DNA of 64,000 bases, from assembly GCA_036136335.1 (NCBI GenBank), contig JAYZQT010000039.1, positions 62,001 through 126,000 of the forward strand. The letters run 5' to 3'. The notes beneath the pieces are model-generated. The model was not told the origin of the DNA. It was given only the letters and a program-made list of their open reading frames with translations, and did not search any database. The stretch comes from JAYZQT01 sp036136335. Lineage in GTDB: Bacteria; Pseudomonadota; Alphaproteobacteria; MPNO01; UBA830. Made by a program: the position numbers and the translations under genes. Positions 41,395 through 50,720 of this stretch are shown piece after piece (position 1 is the first letter of the stretch; each line of letters starts with the position of its first letter).

Positions 41395-43184
41395 CTCTGC
41401 GCCTGCTACCCGAGCCGTTGGTAAATCGGATCGCGGCCGGTGAGGTTATAGAACGCCCTGCCGCAGCGGTGAAGGAATTGGTTGAAAACAGCATAGACGC
41501 GCGCGCCCAGCATATAGATGTTGTTCTGAGGGGTGGTGGGCGGGTCCTGATATCTGTTTCGGATGATGGAAAGGGCATGTCACCCGACGAGCTTACCCTT
41601 GCGGTAGAGCGTCACGCCACGTCCAAACTTCCTGATGATGATCTCGTAAATATTAGAACTCTTGGATTCCGTGGTGAAGCACTGCCGTCAATAGGCGCTG
41701 TATCAAGGGTTTGTATTACCAGCCGTGCCGATGGTGAGTCTGATGCGTTTTCGATAAAGGTTGACGGTGGCAGAAAACACATGGTCATGCCTGCCGCGCA
41801 TGGAAAGGGAACGCGGGTTGATGTCCTCGATCTTTTTTATGCTACCCCGGCACGGCTAAAGTTTTTGAAAACCCTAAAAACGGAGATTAATCACGTAGCG
41901 GATACGCTCAAGCGTCTTTCAATGGCGCATCCTGAGATTGCCTTCACGCTCACGGATGATGACCGGACACGTTTTCAATATGGGAGATTAGAAGGGAACT
42001 TGTTGAATATGCGTCTTGAGAGGCTGTCGGGTGTCATGGGAAAAGAATTTGCCGAGAATGCCGTCCCGGTTTCTTCCGAGCGAGAAGGATTGAGGCTGAC
42101 CGGCTTTGCAGGTGTTCCCACACTTAATCGAGGGAATGCTCGGGCACAGTATTTGTTTGTTAATGGCAGGCCGGTACAGGACCGGCTCCTCATGGGAGCG
42201 GTTCGCGGCGCATACCAGGATTTTCTGGCCCGGAACCGTCATCCCATGGTTGCACTTTTCCTCGATATTCCAAGAGAGACTGTTGACGTGAATGTACACC
42301 CTTCAAAGGCGGAGGTCCGTTTTCGTGATGCCGGATTGGTTAGAGGTATAATTGTTGGTGGTCTCAGACGGGCGCTTGAGGCGGCAGGACACCGCGCATC
42401 GACCACGGTTGCGTCCGCTGCTCTCGGTGCCTTTCGGTCAGGCCCGGTCCATCATGCGGATGAGCGACACCGTTTAAGCCGTCCCCTGCAATCGTCCGGA
42501 GGGGGGAGTGCAATTCATGCAAACTCGATTAACGAGGCAATGGAGGTGGTGGATGTTCCCTCCGCGCAGGAGGGTGCGGCTGTCGATATTACCGCTGAAG
42601 ATTCTTACCCGCTTGGCGCCGCACGGGCACAGGTGCATGGCACCTACATCGTGGCGCAGACGAAGAAAGGGATTGTTATCGTCGATCAGCATGCGGCACA
42701 TGAAAGGCTTGTTTATGAACGCATGAAGGAGTCACTCGCGGAAGATGGCGTCAAGCGACAAGGGCTTCTAATCCCAGAAGTCGTAGAGCTTGAAGAAACT
42801 GCCGCAGAGCGCATTTGCGCAAAGGCGGATGAATTCAGGGAACTCGGCTTGATCATAGAGAGGTTTGGGACCGGCGCAGTTGTGGTTCGCGAGGTGCCGG
42901 CACTTCTCGGGCAGGCCGATATATCTAACCTTCTGAAAGATCTAGCAGATGAAATTGAAGAATTTGGTGCCGACCTAGCGCTTAGGGAGCGGCTGGAAGA
43001 AATTTGTTCGACCATGGCATGCCATGGAAGCGTTCGCGCGGGACGGCGATTGGGCGCGGTGGAAATGAATGCCCTGTTGCGCGCAATGGAAGCAACACCC
43101 CATTCGGGACAGTGCAATCATGGGCGACCGACTTATGTGGAACTCGAGTTGACAGACATCGAGCGTCTTTTCGGAAGGCGTTAG
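41391..43184 (+). CDS. mutL: DNA mismatch repair protein MutL
   Basis: 597 residues. The GHKL ATPase starts with RIAAGEVIERP and VKELVENSIDA, with DDGKGM and LGFRGEAL. The C-terminal endonuclease motif DQHAAHERLVYE is complete (DQHA-x2-E-x4-E), and the usual CPHGRP is CNHGRP. So MutL is likely an active nickase, as expected for bacteria without MutH. It overlaps pgi by four bases and converges on rsmD with overlapping stops. Confidence 0.95.
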   Translation: MTLRLLPEPLVNRIAAGEVIERPAAAVKELVENSIDARAQHIDVVLRGGGRVLISVSDDGKGMSPDELTLAVERHATSKLPDDDLVNIRTLGFRGEALPSIGAVSRVCITSRADGESDAFSIKVDGGRKHMVMPAAHGKGTRVDVLDLFYATPARLKFLKTLKTEINHVADTLKRLSMAHPEIAFTLTDDDRTRFQYGRLEGNLLNMRLERLSGVMGKEFAENAVPVSSEREGLRLTGFAGVPTLNRGNARAQYLFVNGRPVQDRLLMGAVRGAYQDFLARNRHPMVALFLDIPRETVDVNVHPSKAEVRFRDAGLVRGIIVGGLRRALEAAGHRASTTVASAALGAFRSGPVHHADERHRLSRPLQSSGGGSAIHANSINEAMEVVDVPSAQEGAAVDITAEDSYPLGAARAQVHGTYIVAQTKKGIVIVDQHAAHERLVYERMKESLAEDGVKRQGLLIPEVVELEETAAERICAKADEFRELGLIIERFGTGAVVVREVPALLGQADISNLLKDLADEIEEFGADLALRERLEEICSTMACHGSVRAGRRLGAVEMNALLRAMEATPHSGQCNHGRPTYVELELTDIERLFGRR

Positions 43185-43768
43185 GGCAAAAACTGATTTG
43201 GGTCATGCCTGTATCGCAGAAAGTTCAACCGTGCTGCTCCATATTTTCTCTGATCCAAATTTTCAAATTGTGAAGGTGTTTCGAGGGGCTGATTGGCTCT
43301 GGTTTCTATTACACAAATTCCTTTATTTGCGATCCATCCGTTAGCGGCCAATGCCTCGAGCGAAGACATTGCGATTCTCTCCTTATAAGGCGGATCAAGA
43401 AAAACGAGGTTACAGGCCTCGGATGGGCGTACCGGTTTGAGGCAGTCTCCCCTCAAAATCGTCGCTGCATTATATTCATTCAACATTCCCACGTTTGTTC
43501 TACAACTGTCGATGGAATCTCTGCTGATGTCCATAAATGTGGTATGATAGGCGCCACGGCTCAAGGCTTCTAATCCCAATGCGCCGGTTCCGCAAAACGC
43601 ATCGAGCACGTGGGCGTTGGTTAGTACGGACAATCCGCTTTCTCCCCAGTCCCGATGTTCCAGTATATTGAACACCGATTCTCTGACCCGATCGGAAGTC
43701 GGACGCACCTCATGCCCGTGTGGTCCCGAGATTGTTCGTCCTTTATGCCTGCCCCCGACTATCCGCAT
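43181..43768 (-). CDS. rsmD: 16S rRNA (guanine-966 N2) methyltransferase
   Basis: 195 residues. MRIVGGRHKGRTIS and RPTSDRVRESVFNIL are the RsmD signature. The SAM site is LDAFCGTGALGLEAL, and the catalytic DPPY is at residues 125-128. It methylates G966 of 16S rRNA in the 30S subunit. It follows the pseudouridine synthase gene by eight bases and converges on mutL with a four-base overlap. Confidence 0.94.
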   Translation of the reverse strand: MRIVGGRHKGRTISGPHGHEVRPTSDRVRESVFNILEHRDWGESGLSVLTNAHVLDAFCGTGALGLEALSRGAYHTTFMDISRDSIDSCRTNVGMLNEYNAATILRGDCLKPVRPSEACNLVFLDPPYKERIAMSSLEALAANGWIANKGICVIETRANQPLETPSQFENLDQRKYGAARLNFLRYRHDPNQFLP

Positions 43769-43776
43769 TCGCGATC

Positions 43777-44505
43777 TCAGATGCCAGTTCCCAGCTGATC
43801 CTTTATAACCCGACTGGCGATTTTTCTGACATTGCCCCGCGGTAATTGGCCGAGTTGAAATGGACCGTATGCCGTTCTAATCAGGCGACTGACGGGATAA
43901 CCTAAGTGTTCGAAAACCTTACGCACTTCGCGATTCTTACCCTCTCCAAGGGATACCGTGAGCCAAGAATTCGACGCCCGTGTATTATCAATTGTTGTGT
44001 CGATTGGAGCATAATCAATTGTGTTGATACTGATCCCGGATTTGAGTGTTTTGAGTGCATTTTTTGTCGGAGTACCAAAAACACGTACTCGATAACGGCG
44101 AATCCATGCATTCTGTGGTAATTCCATTTGTCGAGCCAGTTCACCGTCATTGGTCAAAAGAAGGAGTCCTTCCGAGTCAAAATCCAGCCGTCCAACCGAC
44201 ATGACCCTGGGAAGGTGAGAGGGAAGGTGGTCAAAAATTGTTGGCCGACCACGTGGATCAATGTTTGTACAAAGTAAGCCCCGTAACTTGTTATATCGCC
44301 AGACTTGGGTGGCCCGTGGAAGTCCAATCGGTTGCCCGTCGACCCGGACATCAGAGCTCGCTGTTACCAGCGTACCAGGTTCAGTTAATTGCTCGCCGTC
44401 AACGGTAATTCGCCCTTCCGCGACCCAGCGCTCAGCTTCGCGACGGGAACATACGCCTGAGCGCGACAGCCGTTTTGCAATCCGCTCACCGACTTTGGCG
44501 GTCAC
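43777..44505 (-). CDS. RsuA/RluB-type pseudouridine synthase
   Basis: 242 residues. An N-terminal S4 RNA-binding domain (ERIAKRLSRSGVCSRREAERW) precedes the synthase domain with the catalytic Asp in GRLDFDSEGLLLLTND (D108). It isomerises a uridine in rRNA; by length and sequence it is closest to the RluB/RluE/RluF-type group that acts on 23S or 16S rRNA, and the exact target is not certain. Its start overlaps the stop of the amidotransferase-like gene upstream (ATGA) and it leads to rsmD, so the three form an operon. Confidence 0.9.
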   Translation of the reverse strand: MTAKVGERIAKRLSRSGVCSRREAERWVAEGRITVDGEQLTEPGTLVTASSDVRVDGQPIGLPRATQVWRYNKLRGLLCTNIDPRGRPTIFDHLPSHLPRVMSVGRLDFDSEGLLLLTNDGELARQMELPQNAWIRRYRVRVFGTPTKNALKTLKSGISINTIDYAPIDTTIDNTRASNSWLTVSLGEGKNREVRKVFEHLGYPVSRLIRTAYGPFQLGQLPRGNVRKIASRVIKDQLGTGI

Positions 44506-45221
44506 GATCGTCTTTCAGATTCAATAATGAAAGCGTGAAAAATTTTCGCGTCGGCTGGATCAACAGAGAATTCCGGGTGCCACTGAACACCGAGACAGAA
44601 ACGGTATTTTGGAGATTCGATGCCTTCGATAATGCCGTCGCTAGCGCGTGCGTTTATAACAACGTCTGGTCCTATGTCCTTTACCGCCTGGTGGTGAGCG
44701 GAATTAACCGAGAGGTGGCAGGTGCCGGCAATCCGATGAAGAATAGTGTTTTTCTCAACCGCAACGTGGTGGCCCGCCTCGTTTCTGGGATTGGGTTGTT
44801 CATGGGCCAGTGCCCCCGCTACTTCGTCCGGTATGTGCTGGATTAACGTTCCACCCAATATGACATTTAGAAGCTGTTGCCCGCCACAAATACCGAGTAC
44901 CGGCATGTTTCGGCTCAGCGCTTCTTTGGTTAAAGCCCACTCAAACTCTGTTCTTTGCGCCTTCAGAGTTACGCTTGAATGGCGTAATTTAAATCCGAAA
45001 AGCGCCGGATCCACATCAAACGCTCCGCCGGTTATAAGCAAACCCGAGATTTGGTCCAGATATTCGGGCACTAGGTCAACTTCGTGCGGCAACATAATAG
45101 GTAATCCACCGGCATTTGACACGGCGGTGGCATAGTTTTCCCGGACTGCGTACCAGTCAAAGCGGGAGTAACCGCCGGGTTTTTCCGCGTCAAGAGTAAT
45201 ACCGATCAGGGGTGCACTCAT
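44502..45221 (-). CDS. Class I glutamine amidotransferase-like gamma-glutamyl hydrolase (PuuD family)
   Basis: 239 residues. The nucleophile is C112 in LGICGGQQLLNV, with the His-Glu pair H215 and E217 (GVQWHPEFS). The N-terminal PLIGITLDAEK and the TGGAFDVDP segment are typical of gamma-glutamyl-gamma-aminobutyrate hydrolases (peptidase C26), which release glutamate from gamma-glutamyl amines. The substrate may differ. First gene of the operon with the pseudouridine synthase and rsmD; it diverges from tadA across a gap of about 290 bases in which no further gene is seen. Confidence 0.87.
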   Translation of the reverse strand: MSAPLIGITLDAEKPGGYSRFDWYAVRENYATAVSNAGGLPIMLPHEVDLVPEYLDQISGLLITGGAFDVDPALFGFKLRHSSVTLKAQRTEFEWALTKEALSRNMPVLGICGGQQLLNVILGGTLIQHIPDEVAGALAHEQPNPRNEAGHHVAVEKNTILHRIAGTCHLSVNSAHHQAVKDIGPDVVINARASDGIIEGIESPKYRFCLGVQWHPEFSVDPADAKIFHAFIIESERRS

Positions 45222-45508
45222 ACGATGTTTCTATTTCCCGGTCTGAATTGTTTTTAGTGTCGGTCCCATAGATCAAAACATTCAAGGTCTCTTCCGTCAT
45301 CAAAGCACGGATTCTGAATTTGCAGAAAACATAATTCAAACAGTATTCTCATTATTGTTCGATGAAGACATTTCATCACTTATACACCTTGAGTGTAGCG
45401 TTTGCCCAACAGGCAAAAAAAGGCCATGTATTGGCGCTTGACCGTTTTCATTTAAAGCGAAAGGTTGATTTCATTTCTAACGAAACGTCATTCTGTCAGA
45501 CAAACTTT

Positions 45509-45943
45509 ATGGAAATTGCTCTTCGGGAAGCGGTTGCGGCGTTCGAACGCATGGAAGTGCCGGTTGGGGCTGTCATCGTTGACGTCAGAAGTAATGAGAT
45601 ACTTGCACGAGCCGGAAACCGGATTGAAGAAATGAAAGATCCCACTGCTCACGCAGAAATGCTTGTGATCCGACAGGTTGCGACTGAAAGTGGCGATATT
45701 CGCCTCTCCGGTTGTGATTTGTATGTTACCCTTGAACCATGCCCGATGTGTGCAACAGCTATTTCCTTCGCTCGCATTCGTCGCGTTTATTTCGGTGCAT
45801 CCGACACCAAGGGAGGCGGCGTCGAAAATGGACCACGCATATTTGAACAGCCGACGTGTCACCATCGGCCAGATGTGTACGGTGGCATAGGTGCAAGTAA
45901 TGCCACTAGTTTGCTTAAATCATTTTTTGCGTCACGCCGGTAA
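45509..45943 (+). CDS. tadA: tRNA-specific adenosine deaminase
   Basis: 144 residues. The zinc ligands are seen in TAHAEM (H48 and catalytic E50) and EPCPMC (C78, C81), and the N-terminus MEIALREAVAAFERMEVPVGA matches TadA (quoted in part). It converts A34 to inosine in tRNA-Arg(ACG) and so enables CGN decoding. The frame is open back to 45362, but those 49 residues are rich in Lys and His and do not resemble TadA, so the ATG at 45509 is chosen. There is no clear ribosome binding site. Confidence 0.93.
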   Translation: MEIALREAVAAFERMEVPVGAVIVDVRSNEILARAGNRIEEMKDPTAHAEMLVIRQVATESGDIRLSGCDLYVTLEPCPMCATAISFARIRRVYFGASDTKGGGVENGPRIFEQPTCHHRPDVYGGIGASNATSLLKSFFASRR

Positions 45944-45960
45944 CCGAGGCAAGTAGAGTT

Positions 45961-47502
45961 TCAATCAGCTTCGAAACCATATTCTTCCCACCGAGCGTTC
46001 ACCCTCTCCATATCTTCCTTGTGGGGGTGGACGGTTTGGGGATACCGGTTCCCGCTATATTGATCTTCTAGGTCAAAGTCGAGATTAATGGTCGCGTCAA
46101 TTAAAACGCGACACCATTTGCCCGTACCAAATTTTAGCGGATCTCGGTCACGTAGCCGGGTTGATGGGTCAAGTAACGAACCAAAAGAGCTTGGGAAAAA
46201 GACAATATCGTCTTCCGCTGCGTTTACGCGATAGGCGAAGGCCCAGTCCATCGATCCGTAATCGTGAATGTCAATATCTTCATCAACCACCCAGATATTT
46301 TTGTAACGCAAGTGAGCAGCGTTGGACCCCCAGACCGCCGCCGCCGCCTGTTTTGCCTGGCCGCGATATGTCTGGTTCATCTGGATCATAAGGGTTGTGC
46401 CATTGTTGGCTGCAGGGCAGTGCACGTCCGTGATACCGGGTACGCCGGCACGTTCCAACACGTTCCACGCAACGCCCGCCCGCTGAACCGAACTGGTAAC
46501 CGAGTTTTCGTTAAGCATCTTTGGTAGTGTACCTTCCAGAGTGCCCCGATGAATAGAGTCGTTACGATAGGCGATTGTTGTGACCTTGGTAACGTGTTTA
46601 GGCCCTTGGTCGCCACCAAAATAGCCCGTGTATTCCCCAAATGGACCCTCCATCTCGAATGTTTCCGGATCCGGATCAATGTAGCCCTCAATAACCATTT
46701 CCGCGTCAGCGGGAACCATCAGGTCACTGGTTTCGCATTTGATAAGTTCTACCGGTCGGCCACGGATGGCGCCCATGACTTCGTATTCTGACACGCCTGT
46801 CGGAATAGGTGCTGACGCGCAATACGGCAATGCTGGCTCCCAGCCATATACGTGGGCAACCGGCATTTTCATCCCGCGATCAGCCCATTTCTGAAAGTGA
46901 ACACCCCAGTTCTGCGCTCGCCAAAGCAGGACGGGCAGCGTGTCCTTCTGGCCCAGCATGCCACGGTATATACCAAGATTATGCTGTCCCGTGTCTGGGT
47001 CCATCGTGACCGTGGCCTGATACGTGTTGATGTAACGGCCACCGTCCTCCCGGTGCCAGCGCGGCACAGGAACCTTGTAAATATCAATGTCGTCGCCATT
47101 GACGATGTTTTCTTTAACCTTACCTTCTTTGACTTCTATCGGCTTGACCCGTTGTTGCAGGAAATGACGTGTAGCGAGCACCAGATCGCGGACCGGTGCG
47201 TCTTTGGGAAGCCCGAGTAGCATGGCGACACGGGTATAATTTGACAGCCCACCAGTGAATACGCGCCGCGAATAGACGTCATCGCCTTCGCCGTATCCTG
47301 TAATGTTGTTGAACAGAAGGGCAGGGCCATTTCCCTGTCCAAATGTTTTGCGAGCAACGGTGCCCAATTCGCAATCCCAATCGACTTCTACGTCTATCTC
47401 CTGCAATTCTCCCGCATTACGCAATGCATCGATCCAGCCGCGCAGGTCTCCGAAAGCGTGTGGAACAATCTTGTTATGCATGGCGCCAAGTTCGTTGGAC
47501 AT
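45961..47502 (-). CDS. UbiD-family prenylated-FMN decarboxylase, first of two
   Basis: 513 residues. The catalytic E-R-E set is present: R180 (LGIYRGM) and E285/E290 in EGPFGEYTGYF, with the prFMN-binding arrangement of UbiD/Fdc1. Such enzymes decarboxylate (or carboxylate) aromatic and unsaturated acids with prenylated FMN made by UbiX. No ubiX lies in the window. The start has AGGAG six bases upstream. It lies about 150 bases downstream of a second UbiD gene and both diverge from the Rieske genes. The substrate is unknown; with the dioxygenase it could process an aromatic diacid or heteroaromatic acid. Confidence 0.93.
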   Translation of the reverse strand: MSNELGAMHNKIVPHAFGDLRGWIDALRNAGELQEIDVEVDWDCELGTVARKTFGQGNGPALLFNNITGYGEGDDVYSRRVFTGGLSNYTRVAMLLGLPKDAPVRDLVLATRHFLQQRVKPIEVKEGKVKENIVNGDDIDIYKVPVPRWHREDGGRYINTYQATVTMDPDTGQHNLGIYRGMLGQKDTLPVLLWRAQNWGVHFQKWADRGMKMPVAHVYGWEPALPYCASAPIPTGVSEYEVMGAIRGRPVELIKCETSDLMVPADAEMVIEGYIDPDPETFEMEGPFGEYTGYFGGDQGPKHVTKVTTIAYRNDSIHRGTLEGTLPKMLNENSVTSSVQRAGVAWNVLERAGVPGITDVHCPAANNGTTLMIQMNQTYRGQAKQAAAAVWGSNAAHLRYKNIWVVDEDIDIHDYGSMDWAFAYRVNAAEDDIVFFPSSFGSLLDPSTRLRDRDPLKFGTGKWCRVLIDATINLDFDLEDQYSGNRYPQTVHPHKEDMERVNARWEEYGFEAD

Positions 47503-47650
47503 GGTCAGCTCCTTGTTTTCTTCTTTTACAGGCCCCTAACCTAGATCCAAGGGGACACCGACATTAATTTTTTGTTTATGGATTTCAACATACCCAGACC
47601 CTGAGTCAATTCCTCCCAACGCATATCCTCATGCGCGGAATGCAGGGGTT

Positions 47651-49198
47651 TTAGCTGTCTGAAGAAAGATGTTTGTTCCATTTACCAGTGAGCCCTAGCG
47701 TATTCCAGCGCTCTTCGATCGTGCTCATGTCTTCGTTTGAGGGACGGACGGTGGGTGGATAACGTTGCCCGTCCCGTTCCGGCTCGTAATCGAGGTTGAT
47801 GGTAGCGTCCGTCAGGACCCGGCACCACTTTCCTGTGCCGAAAAGGTGTACATTGGCATCTCGCCGCCGGACGCTGGGATCGAGACCCGCACCCCAGTTG
47901 GCAGGGTAGGTAACAATGTCATCTTCGCCCGCGTTTACCCGCCACGCGTAGGCCCAGTCGACTGCCTCGTAATCATGGATATCGATGTCTGCGTCAACCA
48001 CAGTTACGTGCTTGTATCGCACGTGCGACGATGAATCCCCCCACAAGGCTGCTGCCACCTGTTTGGCCTGTCCCCGATAGGTCTGGTTAATTGCGACGTT
48101 AAGATTCACGGCTGCCTGGATCGGATGTCCGAACACGTCAACGACACCCGGAACACCCGCACTTTCGAGAGCGTTCCAGGCGACTGCAGAACGGTGAATC
48201 GAACTCATAATTGGATTCTCGCCAATACTACCTGGAATGGCACCTTCTACCGTCCCACGGAATATCGGGTCGTTACGGTGTGTAATTGCAGTAACGCGTG
48301 TTGTGTGTTTCTTGGAGCGCTCTGGAGCATAAAAACCGGTAAACTCAGCATATGGGCCTTCGTCGGTGAAGGTGGCGGGGTCTGTCGAGATCCATCCCTC
48401 AATCACGATTTCGGCACTTGCGGGTACCTTGAGTGGCACGGTTTCACATTCGATCAGGTCCACCGGTTCACCACGAATAGCGCCCATGACGTCGTATTCC
48501 GAAATACTTCGGGGGACCGGCGCACCAGCAGTAAAACCCAGTGATGGCTCCCAGCCGATGACATAGGCGACCGGCATTTCGTCGCCGCGCTGCTGATGTT
48601 TTGAAAAATGCCCACCCCAATGCTGTGCACGCCAGAGCAGGACCGGGATTTCCGCGGGTCCTCCAACCATCCCGCGGTATATACCAACGTTGTGTAAATC
48701 GGTTTCCGGGTCCTTGGTCACGCAGCCCGCGTAGGTGAGCACATAACGGCCACCGTCGAGCCTGTTCCATTTTGGAACAGGGAATTTGAGAAGATCAATG
48801 TCGGATCCAGTAAGGACATTTTCCTTTACTGGTCCATCTTTGACAGTTCGCGGCTCGATTCGTTCCTGAAAAATTGTACGGCAAATTTTCACCAGTTCTC
48901 TGGCTGGCGTATCCTGGGGCAGGCCAAACATCATGGCGATGCGTGAATAGCTCGCATGACCGCCTGTGAAGATCTTTGAGCAGATGGCATCACGGGCGCT
49001 ATAATCCCTTATGTTGGAGAACAGAAAGGCTGGCCCGTCGCCACTCCCCTGCATCATGCGGATGACGTTGCCGAGTTCAACGTCCCAGTCGACTTCTCCG
49101 GTAATTTCCTCCAACTCATTTGCACCACGGAGCGCATCTATCCAACCGCGAATATCTCCAAACACGGTGTTGCCGCGATCAATACCAGAACCATTCAT
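47651..49198 (-). CDS. UbiD-family prenylated-FMN decarboxylase, second of two
   Basis: About 515 residues, clearly similar along its length to the UbiD gene after it, so the two are paralogues. R175 (VGIYRGM), E280 and E285 (EGPYAEFTGFY) retain the E-R-E triad; the motif reads EGPYAE instead of EGPFGE, a shift that may change substrate. The ATG at 49198 is preferred over an upstream TTG at 49219. It is the first of the leftward pair and starts about 180 bases from the Rieske alpha gene on the other strand, where two palindromes lie. The two subunits may act on different acids or form a heteromer. Confidence 0.92.
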   Translation of the reverse strand: MNGSGIDRGNTVFGDIRGWIDALRGANELEEITGEVDWDVELGNVIRMMQGSGDGPAFLFSNIRDYSARDAICSKIFTGGHASYSRIAMMFGLPQDTPARELVKICRTIFQERIEPRTVKDGPVKENVLTGSDIDLLKFPVPKWNRLDGGRYVLTYAGCVTKDPETDLHNVGIYRGMVGGPAEIPVLLWRAQHWGGHFSKHQQRGDEMPVAYVIGWEPSLGFTAGAPVPRSISEYDVMGAIRGEPVDLIECETVPLKVPASAEIVIEGWISTDPATFTDEGPYAEFTGFYAPERSKKHTTRVTAITHRNDPIFRGTVEGAIPGSIGENPIMSSIHRSAVAWNALESAGVPGVVDVFGHPIQAAVNLNVAINQTYRGQAKQVAAALWGDSSSHVRYKHVTVVDADIDIHDYEAVDWAYAWRVNAGEDDIVTYPANWGAGLDPSVRRRDANVHLFGTGKWCRVLTDATINLDYEPERDGQRYPPTVRPSNEDMSTIEERWNTLGLTGKWNKHLSSDS

Positions 49199-49299
49199 GT
49201 AACTTATCCCGATCCGCAATATTTATATGGCAGATTTAACCCCTCTGGCTTGGCCGCGCCAGAGGCAACCGATGTAGTACCAAAATTAAAGTTCTTCAG

Positions 49300-49314
49300 T
49301 GTAAAACTTTTACA
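49300..49314. promoter_or_regulatory. Perfect palindrome TGTAAAA-C-TTTTACA, candidate operator
   Basis: A 7-1-7 perfect inverted repeat in the region between the divergent UbiD and Rieske genes. Its symmetry is typical of a dimeric regulator site. No regulator gene is present in this cluster within the window. Confidence 0.45.
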
Positions 49315-49320
49315 TCAATC

Positions 49321-49330
49321 GTTTGCAAAC
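49321..49330. promoter_or_regulatory. Perfect palindrome GTTTGCAAAC, candidate operator
   Basis: A ten-base perfect palindrome seven bases past the TGTAAAA palindrome and 15 bases before a TTGACA (49345-49350) that could serve as the -35 box of the dioxygenase operon. The clustering of two palindromes suggests shared control of the divergent genes. Confidence 0.4.
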
Positions 49331-49379
49331 ACTCTAACATCGCCTTGACAGATAATGCGTCAATAGCGAACCATGGATC

Positions 49380-50720
49380 ATGACCTTGAATACCAATCAG
49401 GATAGACCTTGTGTCCGCTCGTTGCTTGATGATCGGCCATCAGACAATATTTTTCGGGTGAACCGAAACGCGTTTACAGACTCTCACATCTTTGATCTGG
49501 AGATGGCGAACATATTTAATCGTTGCTGGTTGTATTTGTGTCACGAAAGCCAAGTCGTTAATCACGGCGATTACGTCGCAACCCGCATCGGCACCCACCC
49601 CGTTTTCGTAATAAGGGGAACCGAGGGTGAAGTCCACTGCTTCTATGACGCCTGCAGTCATCGCGGGTCGAAGCTGACAGGGCGGACATCCGGATCAGCA
49701 AAGACGCTCACCTGTCGTTACCATGGCTGGTGTTATAACGCCGATGGAGCCTGTACACTGGTGCGTGGTGCCGATGATGCCTATCGTAAGGGAGACCTTG
49801 CGCGGCTTGGGACAGCCCTGAGACCGATCGCGAAATTTGAAAGTTACAGGGGTTTTCTGTTCGGGTGCGTGGATCCCGCCGCACCACCACTTGAGGTGTT
49901 TCTGGGAGGGGCCCGGCCGTTTATTGATCTGGTTGCTGATCAGGGCCCGGCGGGCTTGGAGGTTCTCCGTGGTGAAAGTCGTTATATTATGTCCGCAAAC
50001 TGGAAGTTACAGACTGAAAACTCGACAGATGGCTATCACGTTGCCACTGTTCACCGGAATTTCGCGACCACAATCGGTTATAGGGAGACACTTTCACCAG
50101 ACGGGGATATGGGGATGGCGAAGACCGAGGCGAGCCGCATACTCAGTCTTGAAAAAATAGGGTCAGGTGGTTACGACGTTGGGAACGGGCACATGATTAA
50201 CTGGGCGGACCGTGGTCATCCGGAAGCAGGTCCCCTTTGGTCGCAGCGTGGTGACCTTCGAAAGCGTTTTACTGAGGGGAAGGTTAAGTGGATGCTCGAG
50301 CGCGGCCGGACGGTGACACTGTTCCCTAACCTGCTCCTTAATGACGTGGCGTCAACCTGCATTCGGGTCTGGCGACCGATTTCACATGAACTTACCGAGA
50401 TAGAGACCTGGTGTATTGCTCCTCGGGGCGAAGCGCCCGAAGCTCGACGGGCTCGTATACGTAAATACGAGGATTTCTTTTTCCCATCCAGCCTTGCGGT
50501 TCCGGATGATGTGCGTGCGATGGAGGGGGTACAGGCTGGTTCCGAAGCACTGCATGATGGCTGGAATGATTTGGCGCTCGGTCACAAAACACTAATTGAC
50601 GGTCCAGACGAGGCGGCGGATGAATTGGGAGTTACGCCGGTCAACAGTAATCCCGGGCGCGAGGTCGAAACCCCATTTTTTTCTTTTTGGCGAGAATGGG
50701 TGGAGCAACTGGATCGATGA
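49380..50720 (+). CDS. Rieske non-heme iron aromatic ring-hydroxylating dioxygenase, alpha subunit
   Basis: 446 residues. The Rieske cluster ligands are C92-S-H94 (ACSHRG) and C112-R-Y-H115 (TCRYHGW). The mononuclear iron site has D217-x2-H220-x4-H225 (TDGYHVATVH) and a downstream Asp in VPDDVRAME (about 376). It hydroxylates an aromatic ring to a cis-diol or catechol. The beta-subunit gene follows with an ATGA overlap. No ferredoxin or reductase gene is seen in the window, so electron supply must come from elsewhere. Nearby UbiD, VOC and aldolase genes fit a ring-degradation pathway. Confidence 0.94.
   Translation: MTLNTNQDRPCVRSLLDDRPSDNIFRVNRNAFTDSHIFDLEMANIFNRCWLYLCHESQVVNHGDYVATRIGTHPVFVIRGTEGEVHCFYDACSHRGSKLTGRTSGSAKTLTCRYHGWCYNADGACTLVRGADDAYRKGDLARLGTALRPIAKFESYRGFLFGCVDPAAPPLEVFLGGARPFIDLVADQGPAGLEVLRGESRYIMSANWKLQTENSTDGYHVATVHRNFATTIGYRETLSPDGDMGMAKTEASRILSLEKIGSGGYDVGNGHMINWADRGHPEAGPLWSQRGDLRKRFTEGKVKWMLERGRTVTLFPNLLLNDVASTCIRVWRPISHELTEIETWCIAPRGEAPEARRARIRKYEDFFFPSSLAVPDDVRAMEGVQAGSEALHDGWNDLALGHKTLIDGPDEAADELGVTPVNSNPGREVETPFFSFWREWVEQLDR

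Noticed and set aside
45222..45361. Possible tRNA-like GTTCGA in the gap before tadA
   Set aside because: No acceptor stem, anticodon arm or CCA could be found around it, so there is no support for a tRNA.
45362..45508. N-terminal extension of TadA from an ATG at 45362
   Set aside because: The 49 extra residues do not match TadA, and the family begins at the internal MEIALREA; the stretch is kept as upstream sequence.
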